64,000 nt of DNA from Bryobacterales bacterium (lineage in GTDB: Bacteria; Acidobacteriota; Terriglobia; Bryobacterales; Bryobacteraceae), in NCBI GenBank assembly GCA_003162425.1, contig PMOK01000091.1:28670-92669 (forward strand), read 5' to 3'. A program made the translations under genes and the position numbers. Below, one piece after another: positions 9,035 to 17,998 of the stretch. Below the pieces are notes generated by a model that saw only the letters and a program-made list of their open reading frames with translations, did not search any database and was not told where the DNA came from. The number at the start of each line of letters is the position of its first letter. Within the stretch, counting starts at the first letter, position 1.

Positions 9035-11238
9035 TACTTGGTGGCCACCGTCACCGAGATCAATCCCTGGGTGGACGCGCTTCCAATAGTGATGTCCACC
9101 CGGTGCGCAGCGTAAGCACCCAAACTCTGCGGGACCCGGAAATTAATCTGGAACAATCCGGAAATGAGGGTCGGTGCAATTCCCGCGTACTGGACATCGG
9201 CATTGAGCGTGCCATCGATGATGCCCGTTGCCGGAAGCACAAGTGTGGCTAGCGGTTTGAGTAGCGCGAGGCCTCCGGTCAGGCTGGCTGGATTCGTGGC
9301 TCCGCCGCCGGTGCCGAAGATCGAAACCACGGAGCCTGCGGGCGCTGGATTTGCGACCGAATTGTGCGTACCGTCCTGATTGATGATGGCTCCCTGTGCA
9401 GCGCCGTACTGGGCCGGGAACAGTGCCGGCGCGGAAGGCTGCAGCGCGACAATTCCTGTCCTGGTGGAAACACCGTTATACTCGACGTGCACCTGGGCGC
9501 TGGTTTGATCGGCCAACTCCCACGGGACCTGCGCGTTGATCTGCTCGGATTGCGCATACAGGATCGGCGCCTGGAATTCGTTGAAGAACACCTGCACGCC
9601 GGCTAGTTCGGTGGTGACTTTACCTGACGAATCGAACTGCATTTGAGCGCCGGCTGCGGGTCCGAAGCGAAGTCCCCAGAACGTCACCAGCTCTCCCGGC
9701 GCCAGGGGACCGTCCTGAAAGTTCGCACCGTTCTCAGGCGCGAGAATGGAGCACGGCTGGCTGGCGTTACTCGGGTTCGCGATTTGAAACTTGGCGATGA
9801 AAAAACCCGGCGGACTGAGCGAAGAATCTGACGTGACCAGAAAATCTGACGTGGTTGTCAGGCCGGCCAGTACCACCGTGCCGTCCGCGTCAGCGTTCAG
9901 AGCGAACGCGAGGTCCTCTCCCGAACCTCCCATATACGTGGCATCCACAAATTTTCCATCCGGTGCTAACTCCAACACGAAAGCGTCCGCCCCACCGGCG
10001 CGACAAGGTTGCAGCGCATCCGGAGAGGCTGCGAAGCCCCCTCCCGCCTGACCCGAAACATACGCGTTGCCCGCGGCATTGACATCCAGGATGCTGGGTG
10101 GAACAGAATTGGTGGACACATATGTTGCATAGACCAGAGCCGTTGCATCGGTGTTGAGCTTTGCAAGAAACGCGGAAGAACCATTTAGCTGGAACGTGGT
10201 TTGATACGCACCAGCCGTGACAGGGAAACTTGCTGAGTTCAGCGTCCCCAAGACGTAGGCGTTGCCGCTGGAATCCACTCGAATTACTGCACCAAAAGCC
10301 ACCGAGTTCGCGCCGAGGTATGTGGCGTAGGTTAGCCCGCCGGATGCATTCAGCTTGGCGACGAAAGCTGGTGAGAAACCGGGCGTCAGTGTGGTTTGAA
10401 GGACGCCCTTGGTTACCGGGAAGTCGGTGGAGCGGGTTGACCCGGTGAAGTAGGCGTTCCCCGATGGATCGACCGCGATTCCACCCGGACTGTCACCGCC
10501 GCTCCCGCCGAAATAGGTTGCGTAGATGAGCTTCTGCCCGGTGGTATCTAGCTTGCCCACTACCATCGGCCCGCTCGATTGCATCGCGTTGGCGGTGACC
10601 GGGAAGCCAGCCGACGCCTCAGCAACGAAATAAGCGTTCCCGGCGGAATCCACCGCCATGCTCATGGTTACTCCGCCCGGCGGGATGTTCGGCCCGGAAG
10701 GCATATTGAATGGCAACGGACCTGTGCCGGGAATCGAGGCTGTGTACAGTAACGCCGTTCCGGACGGATTCAGCTTGTAGATGAATGTTGCGCCGCCGGT
10801 GAACTTCGACCCGGGGATGGTTTCGATTCCCGCGGTAATGCCAGCGACATAGATGTTGCCGGCCGCGTCCACGCCGATCGACGTGGGCTGGTAGCCTGCC
10901 AAATATGTAGCGAAGACGACCTTGCTCTGGGCGTCCAGCTTGATGACGAAGGGAACGGGGCAAGGGAACTCCTGAGGCGGAGTGGGAGTCCCACCGCCAG
11001 ACGATCCGTTGGTGCATTCGCCCCCATTGAACGTAGGCTGAACCACGCCTGGGGTAACCGGCACGCTGGGTTCCGAGGTCCAGCCAGTTAGGTAGATGTT
11101 ACCCGCGCCGTCGGCCGCCATCGCGGTGACTGCAGTATCGTACTGGTTTCCAAGAACAGGAAGAATGCGCGAATAGACGAGGCCATCCTGAGCCACGCAC
11201 GCGGCACAGAAGACGAAAGCGAGCAGACTTTTCGTCAT
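9034..11238 (-). CDS. Secreted SBBP-repeat beta-propeller protein with Solibacter-type C-terminal domain
   Basis: A protein of 734 residues with a signal peptide (MTKSLLAFVFCAACVAQDG). Up to about residue 480 it carries repeated SBBP units, recognisable as VDPSGNAYFTGSTRSTDFPV, DAAGNIYVAGIT, SSGNAYVLGTLNSASFPVT. They are expected to fold as a beta-propeller outside the cell. The last 230 residues show two copies of the elements typical of the Solibacter C-terminal domain (TIGR03437 type): LAPGELVTFWGLRFGP, INAQVPWEL, then PAGSVVSIFGTGGG, VQYAGIAPTLISGLFQINF. The C-terminal domain is known as an acidobacterial feature of unknown function, perhaps surface attachment. Monocistronic; no clear ribosome site. 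Confidence 0.88.
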   Translation of the reverse strand: MTKSLLAFVFCAACVAQDGLVYSRILPVLGNQYDTAVTAMAADGAGNIYLTGWTSEPSVPVTPGVVQPTFNGGECTNGSSGGGTPTPPQEFPCPVPFVIKLDAQSKVVFATYLAGYQPTSIGVDAAGNIYVAGITAGIETIPGSKFTGGATFIYKLNPSGTALLYTASIPGTGPLPFNMPSGPNIPPGGVTMSMAVDSAGNAYFVAEASAGFPVTANAMQSSGPMVVGKLDTTGQKLIYATYFGGSGGDSPGGIAVDPSGNAYFTGSTRSTDFPVTKGVLQTTLTPGFSPAFVAKLNASGGLTYATYLGANSVAFGAVIRVDSSGNAYVLGTLNSASFPVTAGAYQTTFQLNGSSAFLAKLNTDATALVYATYVSTNSVPPSILDVNAAGNAYVSGQAGGGFAASPDALQPCRAGGADAFVLELAPDGKFVDATYMGGSGEDLAFALNADADGTVVLAGLTTTSDFLVTSDSSLSPPGFFIAKFQIANPSNASQPCSILAPENGANFQDGPLAPGELVTFWGLRFGPAAGAQMQFDSSGKVTTELAGVQVFFNEFQAPILYAQSEQINAQVPWELADQTSAQVHVEYNGVSTRTGIVALQPSAPALFPAQYGAAQGAIINQDGTHNSVANPAPAGSVVSIFGTGGGATNPASLTGGLALLKPLATLVLPATGIIDGTLNADVQYAGIAPTLISGLFQINFRVPQSLGAYAAHRVDITIGSASTQGLISVTVATK

Positions 11239-11347
11239 GTCAGGGATTCAGGCAATTGTCAGACCACATGCTGACGTTGATAACACAAGTGCAGGCCTAC
11301 AGAAGTTGGATCGCCCGGACGGCCGCCTGTTTCCTTTGGCTACAACA

Positions 11348-11450
11348 ACCGAACCGCGACCGTGAGAATCCGTGAAAAATTCAAATGCACCGGTCGCTTA
11401 CGCTCGCGGTTCGGTAACGGAGCCGAACCGCGACCGTGAGGGAGCCGGTG
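11348..11450. repeat. GAACCGCGACCGTGAG repeat cluster
   Basis: Three units lie in 100 bases: CCGAACCGCGACCGTGAG at 11349-11366, an inverted version TTACGCTCGCGGTTCGGTAA at 11398-11417, and GCCGAACCGCGACCGTGAGG at 11422-11441 followed by GAGCCGGTG. The inner inverted pair can form a hairpin. A matching unit with the same GAGGGAGTCGGTG tail occurs at 53781-53810. Confidence 0.75.
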
Positions 11451-11455
11451 CTGTT

Positions 11456-12157
11456 TTACTTTGCCGACACCAGGCGAGCGATTCCGAATGCCGCGGCGGC
11501 TGCTAATCCGCCGATCACCATGGTTCGAAGCGCGCTCGGAACCAGCGACATTCCGGTGTAGTGACCCTTGATGGCTCCAAAGATCGCGAGCGCCACCAGT
11601 GTCGCTATAACGGAAGCAATCAATGCGGAATAAGGCGTGCCCATCAACATGTACGGCGTGAGCGGAATCAATCCACCGGCGATGTAAGCGCACGCGATGG
11701 TAGAGGCGCTGCGCACGGCCCGTTTGGGATCTGGCTCTTCAAGTCCCAGCTCGAATCGCATCATGAAATCGATCCACTGCTTGGGCCGCTGGCGCAGCGA
11801 GTCCACTATGGGAACGGCTTCCTGCTTGGTCAACCCATAGTTTTCGAAAACCTCGAGCACTTCACGCGCCTCTTCTTCCGGGATCTCTTCCACCTCGCGC
11901 TGTTCGCGGCGGAGCTCACTCTGGTAGTGATCGGAGTCATTACGCGCTGCCAGATATCCGCCCAAGCCCATGGCGATGGAGCCGGCTGCGATTTCAGCCA
12001 AGCCAGCCACCACGATAATGCGAGTGGTAATGTCGGCGCCAGACAACCCGGCCGCCAACGCGAATGGAACGGTAAGCCCGTCCGCCATTCCGATTACCAC
12101 ATCGCGTACGAATTCCGAAGCCGTGAAGTGCGTCTCAATGTGCGGCGTTTGCGGCAT
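11456..12157 (-). CDS. VIT1/CCC1-family metal transporter-like membrane protein
   Basis: A protein of 233 residues resembling the vacuolar iron transporter family (Fe2+/Mn2+ transport). Two hydrophobic segments open the protein (DVVIGMADGLTVPFALAAGL, IIVVAGLAEIAAGSIAMGLG), including the family's GMADG-type entry and the GSIAMGLGGYLA signature. A charged cytosolic helical part follows (EEIPEEEAREVLEVFENYGL), as in the metal-binding domain, and three more membrane segments end it. ATG at 12157 lies inside a second copy of the uvrA 3' end, suggesting it once overlapped uvrA directly. A vapBC-like module now separates the two genes. Confidence 0.85.
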   Translation of the reverse strand: MPQTPHIETHFTASEFVRDVVIGMADGLTVPFALAAGLSGADITTRIIVVAGLAEIAAGSIAMGLGGYLAARNDSDHYQSELRREQREVEEIPEEEAREVLEVFENYGLTKQEAVPIVDSLRQRPKQWIDFMMRFELGLEEPDPKRAVRSASTIACAYIAGGLIPLTPYMLMGTPYSALIASVIATLVALAIFGAIKGHYTGMSLVPSALRTMVIGGLAAAAAFGIARLVSAK

Positions 12158-12182
12158 GTTCTTTCAAGTATCGCCCAGTGTA
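12135..12182 (-). repeat. Second copy of the uvrA 3' end (left repeat flanking vapBC)
   Basis: Read on the minus strand this 48-base stretch encodes YTGRYLKEHAANAAH and a stop. The true uvrA end at 12977-13024 encodes YTGQYLKECAANAAR and a stop: 38 of 48 bases and 12 of 15 residues agree, including the TGA. The start codon of the VIT1-like gene lies within it. The two copies bracket the vapBC-like module as direct repeats 842 bases apart. Confidence 0.85.
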
Positions 12183-12269
12183 GGGCGATGGTTGGCACGG
12201 GTCTCAGGTCCCGAGACACTGACGTCACGCGCGCCGCCGCGTGTGAGACAATCTTACTGGAGTCTTACC

Positions 12270-12536
12270 ATGGAAAAAACCCGGCTTTCGACCAAAGGCC
12301 AGATCATCCTGCCGAAGGGCATCCGTGTTTCTCGTGCTTGGGGCCCCGGCACGGAGTTTACTGTCGAAGAGACCGGCGGCGGTGTCCTACTCCGTCCCGC
12401 CGCCCGCTTCCCGGCTAGCGAGCTTGACGACGTGGCCGGCTGTCTGCGGTCAAAACGCAAACCGAAAACGCCCTCCGAGATGCGTGCCGCCATTGGCTCG
12501 GAAGTGAAGCGACGCCATGATCGCGGTCGATACTAA
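12270..12536 (+). CDS. AbrB/MazE/SpoVT-type antitoxin (VapB-like)
   Basis: An 88-residue DNA-binding antitoxin expected to neutralise the PIN toxin next to it and repress the pair. The swapped-hairpin AbrB signature is clear: EKTRLSTKGQIILPKGIR, followed by GPGTEFTVEETGGGVLLRP. The C-terminal tail (LRSKRKPKTPSEMRAAIG) would bind the toxin. ATG 12270 is chosen because it opens directly onto the domain with an ACTGGAG element upstream; the longer reading frame has no homology. Its end overlaps the toxin by 20 bases. The module is on the opposite strand to both neighbours and is bracketed by direct repeats of the uvrA end. Confidence 0.88.
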   Translation: MEKTRLSTKGQIILPKGIRVSRAWGPGTEFTVEETGGGVLLRPAARFPASELDDVAGCLRSKRKPKTPSEMRAAIGSEVKRRHDRGRY

Positions 12537-12915
12537 CGTATTGGTGAGGCTGCTGACCGGTGACGACTCGAAGCAGGAGGCGGCCCGCTCCCTATTCGCC
12601 CGTGAGCCAATCTGGATCGCGAAAACCGTGTTGCTCGAAACCGGCTGGGTGCTCCGCAGTCTGTACGGACTTGAGGAGGCTGAGATTCTAGCCGCATTCA
12701 CGAAGTTGCTGGGACTCGAGAACGTGCATGCCGAGGATGAATCATCGGTGGCTGCCGCTCTGGCGCTCACGACGCGAGGAATTGAATTCGCCGACGCATT
12801 GCATTTGTGTAGCAGGCCCCCCGGCGCGGCATTCGTCTCTTTCGACAAGTCCTTCGTTCAGCGCGCGAGGCGTGCAGGCGTATCTGATATTTCCAACATT
12901 TCAGTGAAGGAGTGA
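12517..12915 (+). CDS. PIN-domain ribonuclease toxin (VapC-like)
   Basis: A 132-residue PIN toxin, a Mg2+-dependent RNase in known relatives. The acidic catalytic set is visible: Asp5 in AVDTNVLVRLLTGDD, Glu in LLETGWVLRSLYG, Asp in IEFADALHL and Asp in FVSFDKSFVQRA. ATG 12517 lies within the antitoxin gene, giving translational coupling. Nothing suggests inactivation. The antitoxin is of the AbrB type, a common VapBC pairing. Confidence 0.9.
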   Translation: MIAVDTNVLVRLLTGDDSKQEAARSLFAREPIWIAKTVLLETGWVLRSLYGLEEAEILAAFTKLLGLENVHAEDESSVAAALALTTRGIEFADALHLCSRPPGAAFVSFDKSFVQRARRAGVSDISNISVKE

Positions 12916-12976
12916 GAACCGCGATGTCACGATCCAAGCTTAGTCGATTACGCAGCTCTGGCCCACAGAATGCCCT

Positions 12977-15826
12977 TCACCTCGCGGCGTTTGCGGCACA
13001 TTCTTTCAAGTACTGCCCCGTATAGGAATTGGGCGCGGCCGCGATTTGCTCCGGGGTGCCTTCGGCCACGATTTCGCCACCACGATCGCCGCCTTCCGGT
13101 CCCAGATCAATCACCCAGTCGGCGCTGCGGATTACATCCAGATTGTGCTCGATGATCAGAATGCTCCCGCCGTTTTCTATCAGCCGCTCGAAAGCGGACA
13201 GGAGTTTCGCGATGTCGTCGAAATGCAAGCCCGTGGTCGGCTCATCGAAAATGTACAAAGCGCCGTTACATGTGGCCTGCGCTAAATGTGCAGCCAACTT
13301 CACGCGCTGCGCTTCACCACCGCTCAGCGTGGTGGCCGATTGTCCCAGCCTCAGGTAGCCCAAGCCCACCTCGTCCAGGACCTTGAGCTTTGTCACCAGC
13401 CGCTTGCTTTCGGAAAAGAACGACAGCCCTTCTTTCACCGTCAACTGCAGCACCTCATGAATGTTCAAACCCTGGTATCGGATGTCGAGAATGCTGCTCT
13501 TGAAACGCGTTCCCTTACACTCTTCGCACAGCAGTTCAACGTCGGCCAGGAACTGCATTTCCACCGTGACAGTGCCATCGCCCTGGCAATTTTCGCAACG
13601 CCCGCCCGGGATGTTGAACGAGAAATGGCCGCCGTTATAGCCGCGCTTTTTGGCATCCGGAGTGGAAGCGAAAATGTCTCGGATCACGTCGAAGGCCTTG
13701 ATGTAAGTCACCGGATTCGATCGCGGGGTTCGGCCGATGGGCGATTGATCTACCAGGATCACCTCGCGCAACAGCTCCGTCTTCTCCACGCGCCGGCACG
13801 TAATCTTCTCAGCCGCACGCTCGGTCTCTTCGTCCGACGCTTCCTGGGCCGGCTGCCGCAGCTTCCGTTCGATGGATTGAAAGATCACGTCATGCACCAG
13901 CGTGGATTTGCCGGATCCTGAAACTCCTGTGACCGCCACCATCATGTTGAGCGGGATCGCGACATCGATGCCTTTCAGGTTGTGGGCGCGTGCGCCGAAG
14001 AACTTGACCACTCGCTTGGGATCCACTCGGCGGCGCTTCGCCACTCGCGCGGCGCGCATCTCGCCCCGTAGATAACGCGATGTGAGCGAGCCCGCTCCGT
14101 CCCGCAGGATTTTGCCGTAGGAGCCTTCAAAGATAATGCGGCCACCCAGTTCTCCCGCGCCGGGTCCCATATCGACGATATGATCGGCGGCGCGCATCAC
14201 GTCGGCGTCATGCTCCACCACCACAATGGTGTTGCCAAGATCGCGCAGTTCTTCCAGGATGCGGATCAGGCGGCCGGTGTCGCGGCTGTGCAGCCCAATG
14301 GACGGTTCATCCAGCACGTAGCAAGCGCCCACTAACCTTGAACCGAGGCATGTTGCGAGCTGAATGCGTTGCGCTTCGCCACCGGAGAGCGTCGAGGACA
14401 GGCGGTCCAGCGTCAGATAATCGAGACCGACGTCATTCAAGAATTTCAGCCGCTGCCGGATCTCCACCAGGATCTTGTCGGCGATGGCGGATTCCTCAGG
14501 CGTAAGATCCAATTCTCGAAAGAATTCGTAGGCCTGCGCGATGTTCAACCGCACGATGTCCGCGATGGTCCGCCCGCAGATTCGGACGTTCAATGCTTCC
14601 GGGCGCAGCCGCGACCCTTTGCAATCCGGACACTCCGCATATCCACGATAGCGGCTCAGGAATACGCGGACGTGAACTTTATATTTCTTGGTCTCAACCT
14701 CGGCGAAGAACTTGTGAACATGATCGTGGACTAGCGCCTGTTCTTCAGCCGTCAAATCGCAGAACGGCACGTTCCAGCGCATTTTGCCGCGCGTGGATTT
14801 GCGGAAATGATTCGCGTACCATTGATGCTGTTCTTTGGTCCACGGCTGGACAGCGCCATCATCGAGCGATAGGCTTGGATCGGGAATGACCAGGTCCATG
14901 TCATAGTCAATGGTGTTGCCGAAACCCTGACAGCGTGGGCACGCGCCCATGGGATTGTTGAAGCTGAAAAGTCCCGGCTCCGGAGTAGCCAACTCGATAC
15001 CGCACTGTTTGCATGCGAACTTCTCGTTGAAGAGCAGAGTGGTTGGTGGCGGATGCTGCGGCGTGGCTTCCTCGAAGATTACTTCGCCGCCTTCGCGGTA
15101 GCAGATTTCCGTGGTGTCGACGATCCGTTGGTGCAGGTCGGGAGTGATGACGAAACGGTCCACCAGAATGAAAACCGGCTGCGTGAAGTCGATGTCGAGC
15201 AATGATTCCGGAGTGGAGAATTCGAAAACGCGGCCCTTTTGATAGAGGCGGTTGAAACCTTTCTTGCGCAGCTCGAACAGATGATCGCGCAATGCTTCCG
15301 TGGTGGCGCCGCGCCGAACCGGAAATAGCGCGTACCAGCGCGAGCCCTCCTTCTGCTGGAGCATGGTTTGCGCCACTTGATCCACCGTGTCCCGCACCAC
15401 CTGCTGGCCGCACTTAGGACAATAGCTGCGGCCCACGCGAGCGTAGAGCAGCCGCAGGAAGTCGTAAATCTCGGTTGAAGTGGCGACCGTGGATCGCGGA
15501 TTCCGCGTGGTGTTTTTCTGACGAATGGCGATGGGCGGCGCGATGCCTGAGATTTCGTCCACATCCGGCTTTTCCATGCGTTCCAGGAATTGCCGCGCGT
15601 AGGCGGAAAGCGATTCCACGTAGCGCCGCTGCCCTTCGGCGTAGACCGTATCAAAAACGAGTGACGATTTGCCCGAGCCGGACACGCCGGTCACGACGGT
15701 GAGTTGATTGTGCGGAATCGCGAGCGAGACGTTCTTGAGATTGTGGACTCGCGCTCCACGGATAAGGATAGATTCTTCCAAGGGGTTGCTTCGGGAAAGC
15801 GGGACCTGCCCGCCGTCTAGCTTCAT
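12977..15826 (-). CDS. uvrA: Excinuclease ABC subunit A
   Basis: DNA damage sensor of nucleotide excision repair; works as a dimer with UvrB. Two ABC ATPase modules are present: Walker A GVSGSGKSSLVF and GVSGSGKSTLVHD, signatures LSGGEAQRIQLA and LSGGEAQRVKLA, and Walker B/D-loop YVLDEPSIGLH and YIFDEPTTGLH. Zinc-binding cysteine pairs appear as CPKCGQQV, CKQCG...CPRCQG and CENCQGDG...CEECKG. I choose ATG 15826 (MKLDGGQV) over a TTG six codons upstream. About 950 residues, normal length. Its last 48 bases are duplicated beyond the vapBC-like module. Confidence 0.96.
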   Translation of the reverse strand: MKLDGGQVPLSRSNPLEESILIRGARVHNLKNVSLAIPHNQLTVVTGVSGSGKSSLVFDTVYAEGQRRYVESLSAYARQFLERMEKPDVDEISGIAPPIAIRQKNTTRNPRSTVATSTEIYDFLRLLYARVGRSYCPKCGQQVVRDTVDQVAQTMLQQKEGSRWYALFPVRRGATTEALRDHLFELRKKGFNRLYQKGRVFEFSTPESLLDIDFTQPVFILVDRFVITPDLHQRIVDTTEICYREGGEVIFEEATPQHPPPTTLLFNEKFACKQCGIELATPEPGLFSFNNPMGACPRCQGFGNTIDYDMDLVIPDPSLSLDDGAVQPWTKEQHQWYANHFRKSTRGKMRWNVPFCDLTAEEQALVHDHVHKFFAEVETKKYKVHVRVFLSRYRGYAECPDCKGSRLRPEALNVRICGRTIADIVRLNIAQAYEFFRELDLTPEESAIADKILVEIRQRLKFLNDVGLDYLTLDRLSSTLSGGEAQRIQLATCLGSRLVGACYVLDEPSIGLHSRDTGRLIRILEELRDLGNTIVVVEHDADVMRAADHIVDMGPGAGELGGRIIFEGSYGKILRDGAGSLTSRYLRGEMRAARVAKRRRVDPKRVVKFFGARAHNLKGIDVAIPLNMMVAVTGVSGSGKSTLVHDVIFQSIERKLRQPAQEASDEETERAAEKITCRRVEKTELLREVILVDQSPIGRTPRSNPVTYIKAFDVIRDIFASTPDAKKRGYNGGHFSFNIPGGRCENCQGDGTVTVEMQFLADVELLCEECKGTRFKSSILDIRYQGLNIHEVLQLTVKEGLSFFSESKRLVTKLKVLDEVGLGYLRLGQSATTLSGGEAQRVKLAAHLAQATCNGALYIFDEPTTGLHFDDIAKLLSAFERLIENGGSILIIEHNLDVIRSADWVIDLGPEGGDRGGEIVAEGTPEQIAAAPNSYTGQYLKECAANAAR

Positions 15827-15871
15827 TATCTCAAGAACCCTCAATATGCGAAAGGGGCGCAGACGAGTCGG

Positions 15872-16846
15872 CTACTTAACCGCAACGCAGAGCGCTGCAC
15901 CATCGAAGCTAAGGATGCCGATACTGACTGTCAAATTCGAGACGCCGCCATTTGACGGACAGGAAGGCGTTCCGGGCGGCGGCTGGGGGACTGTGAAGTT
16001 GATTTGATAGAGTCCAACCGAACCAGGAGTTAGTCCAGCAAAAACGAGATTCGGGTGCTGTGTCTGGTACAGCGGATACTTCGGCGGGGCGTTGGGACTA
16101 AAATCAAAGCCAATTTGAACCGGCACCATCGCCGACGATGGACTCGGCTGCCCCGTTTGGGCCGGCGGAGTAGTTGGTCCTAGGCCTAGCGCGTACATCA
16201 CCAGTTGTTCGCCAGGCTCAGCAGGGCGAACAAAGCCTTGGCTGTTAACCGCTGGCGTACCGTCGGAGTGAAAGGCCAATCCCCCACAAGGCGCGTTGGC
16301 GAGAGCAGCGGTTGATCTTGCAAGACCCTGTCCATTGTCGCAAGCCGTGATGACATGGATCTGGTCATTCAGAGTATTCATCGCGACTGCGACCTTCGCG
16401 ACACCCCCTTCCGAGATGATGACGTCGACGCTTACGGCTGCATTGGCCGGCGCGCCGCTGACTGGAATTTCAAACGGTATCTGGACGGTAATGGCCACGA
16501 AAGATCGGCAGGGATGAGAGTGCTGGAGGAGAAACAGATCGGTCACGAAAACTGTTCCGGTGCAACTCGAAAATGGCACCACCGCGAAAATGGGAACCGG
16601 CAATCCCTGCACCGAGATCGATATGTCCGCCAGCGTGGTGGGCAGAGGCACAGAGTCAGCAAAGACCGGGCCAGTCAAGCTTGCCCCGACCTCTTGAACA
16701 TACAGCCTGAGCACTTGGCCTGGCGCGACCGTGGCGCCTGTAGGTAGCAGATAGCCGCTGGCCACCAAGGAATCCGGCGGCTGCGCCAGTAAGCAGACAC
16801 TGGCTAGCGGGACTAATGCCGTAACCAGCAGCAAGCGTCTGAACAT
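15872..16846 (-). CDS. Secreted protein with Solibacter-type C-terminal beta domain
   Basis: A protein of 324 residues starting at ATG 16846, behind a GAGAGGAGA ribosome site, with a signal peptide (MFRRLLLVTALVPLASVCLLAQ). The sequence is beta-rich and low in charge. The second half carries the elements of the Solibacter C-terminal domain: FVRPAEPGEQLVMYALGLGP and VFAGLTPGSVGLYQINFTVP, ending in a Cys-containing beta strand (GAALCVAVK). A pair of cysteines near CPSNGGVSN may form a disulfide. No enzyme motif. It is monocistronic and probably extracellular or on the cell surface. Confidence 0.8.
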   Translation of the reverse strand: MFRRLLLVTALVPLASVCLLAQPPDSLVASGYLLPTGATVAPGQVLRLYVQEVGASLTGPVFADSVPLPTTLADISISVQGLPVPIFAVVPFSSCTGTVFVTDLFLLQHSHPCRSFVAITVQIPFEIPVSGAPANAAVSVDVIISEGGVAKVAVAMNTLNDQIHVITACDNGQGLARSTAALANAPCGGLAFHSDGTPAVNSQGFVRPAEPGEQLVMYALGLGPTTPPAQTGQPSPSSAMVPVQIGFDFSPNAPPKYPLYQTQHPNLVFAGLTPGSVGLYQINFTVPQPPPGTPSCPSNGGVSNLTVSIGILSFDGAALCVAVK

Positions 16847-16980
16847 GGAATCTCCTCTCAGCGATCGCAATTGACGCACCGGATGGGTCGCCCGGACGCG
16901 GTGAGTGCTGTGTCTATAAGCGATTTTCGAAAGATTTACGCTGTTACGAACAGCAGAGCACGCGGGATTCCAACTGAACG

Positions 16981-17045
16981 AGAACTAAAAAAACTCCAGA
17001 AGCCGCTCCTCCGATTTTATGTATGACCTTTGGCGGCTTCTGGAG
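16981..17045 (-). terminator. Rho-independent terminator of the degenerate-GGDEF gene
   Basis: A perfect 13-base inverted repeat, CTCCAGAAGCCGC (16994-17006) and GCGGCTTCTGGAG (17033-17045), with a 26-base loop. On the minus strand the stem is followed at once by TTTTTTTAG, and it lies 30 bases after the stop at 17075. The long loop is unusual. Confidence 0.85.
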
Positions 17046-17074
17046 TGTTAACCCACGAAGAAGGATAAAGAGGG

Positions 17075-17692
17075 TTAAACAACCTTTCTGTTGCGTTTCA
17101 CAGATTCCATGGAATTGATCTTTCGATGCCGATTAATTTGGTTCATGCGATGGACGGCGGCGTCAACGGCTTCCGAAAGCGGTTTTTCCGGCGCGCCGAT
17201 TCCACCCCAGCTAAACAGCAGGCAGCATGCTCCGCGCCCGCGTTGCTGGAACTCCCAGAGCTGTTCAGAGATTTGATTCAAGCGGCGCTGAGCTTCGGCG
17301 CCTTGCGTACCCGGACAGATCATCACGAACTCGTCTTCGGTGGTCCGGCAACCGAAATCGTTTTCACCCAGCAGTCCCGCGATACAAGCGGTGACTAATT
17401 GCAGCAAGGCTTCATCATGGGATGAATGGCGGTGCGCTCTTACAAGGTCGATCAGTACAACCAGACCGGTGAACGGCTTGTTGATACGTAAGAGCACTTC
17501 GAGAGTCCACCGGTTAAACATCCCGGCCGGAACCAGATGCTGGTTCGCTGGAATTGGAGTGACATCGATAACAACCCCCAGTCCCATTTCCGACTTGGCC
17601 ATTATGCGTGGAGCAGCGGACTGAGCCCGCGATTCCGGCTGGTCCCACAGAAAAGCATCCACCGTAACAGACTGTGCCAAGTTGCTCGTCAT
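17075..17692 (-). CDS. Degenerate GGDEF-like domain protein
   Basis: A soluble protein of 205 residues. The middle resembles a diguanylate cyclase fold: FTGLVVLIDLVRAH (the usual LxxDLDxFK strand), DEALLQLVTACIAGLLGEND, then CRTTEDEFVMICPGT in place of the GG(D/E)EF loop, and a helix AEAQRRLNQISEQLWEF. The signature reads TTEDEF, so the two glycines needed for GTP binding are gone and cyclase activity is unlikely. A binding or adaptor role is inference. ATG 17692 overlaps the stop of a 48-aa membrane peptide (TAATG), so the two are coupled. A strong terminator follows. Confidence 0.7.
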   Translation of the reverse strand: MTSNLAQSVTVDAFLWDQPESRAQSAAPRIMAKSEMGLGVVIDVTPIPANQHLVPAGMFNRWTLEVLLRINKPFTGLVVLIDLVRAHRHSSHDEALLQLVTACIAGLLGENDFGCRTTEDEFVMICPGTQGAEAQRRLNQISEQLWEFQQRGRGACCLLFSWGGIGAPEKPLSEAVDAAVHRMNQINRHRKINSMESVKRNRKVV

Positions 17693-17838
17693 TAGCGTAC
17701 TTCTTCCCTCCCGGCGCTCCACGACAGCATCGCTCGCGAGAGTTCTTGCCTAGCCTTCAGAAAATCAAGCCCCACGATCATGCCCGCGGCGGCTAGAATT
17801 CCGAAGCTCAAAATCTGGATTGCAGTTTGGAGTTCCAT
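17692..17838 (-). CDS. 48-residue single-pass membrane peptide coupled to a GGDEF-like protein
   Basis: A short open frame from ATG 17838: MELQTAIQILSFG, ILAAAGMIVGL, DFLKARQELSRAML, then SWSAGREEVR. It has one predicted membrane segment of about 20 residues near the N-terminus and a basic/acidic amphipathic tail. Its TAA shares the A of the next ATG, the arrangement expected for translational coupling. The SD-like AAGGA is only two bases from the ATG, which weakens the call. It could anchor or tune the degenerate GGDEF protein; this is inference. Confidence 0.5.
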   Translation of the reverse strand: MELQTAIQILSFGILAAAGMIVGLDFLKARQELSRAMLSWSAGREEVR

Positions 17839-17998
17839 TTCCTTGATTGAAGTGTACAAGCAGGCCAAAGGGTGACCAATAGCTCCTGAGATTCAAAAAG
17901 GGATGGTACGAAGTGAAGCTCGATCCAACGGACCGGCTAGAGCGGAAGTACTACAACATCGAGGCGGTAGGTTGGCGATGTCCCCGCGCTCTCGCGTG

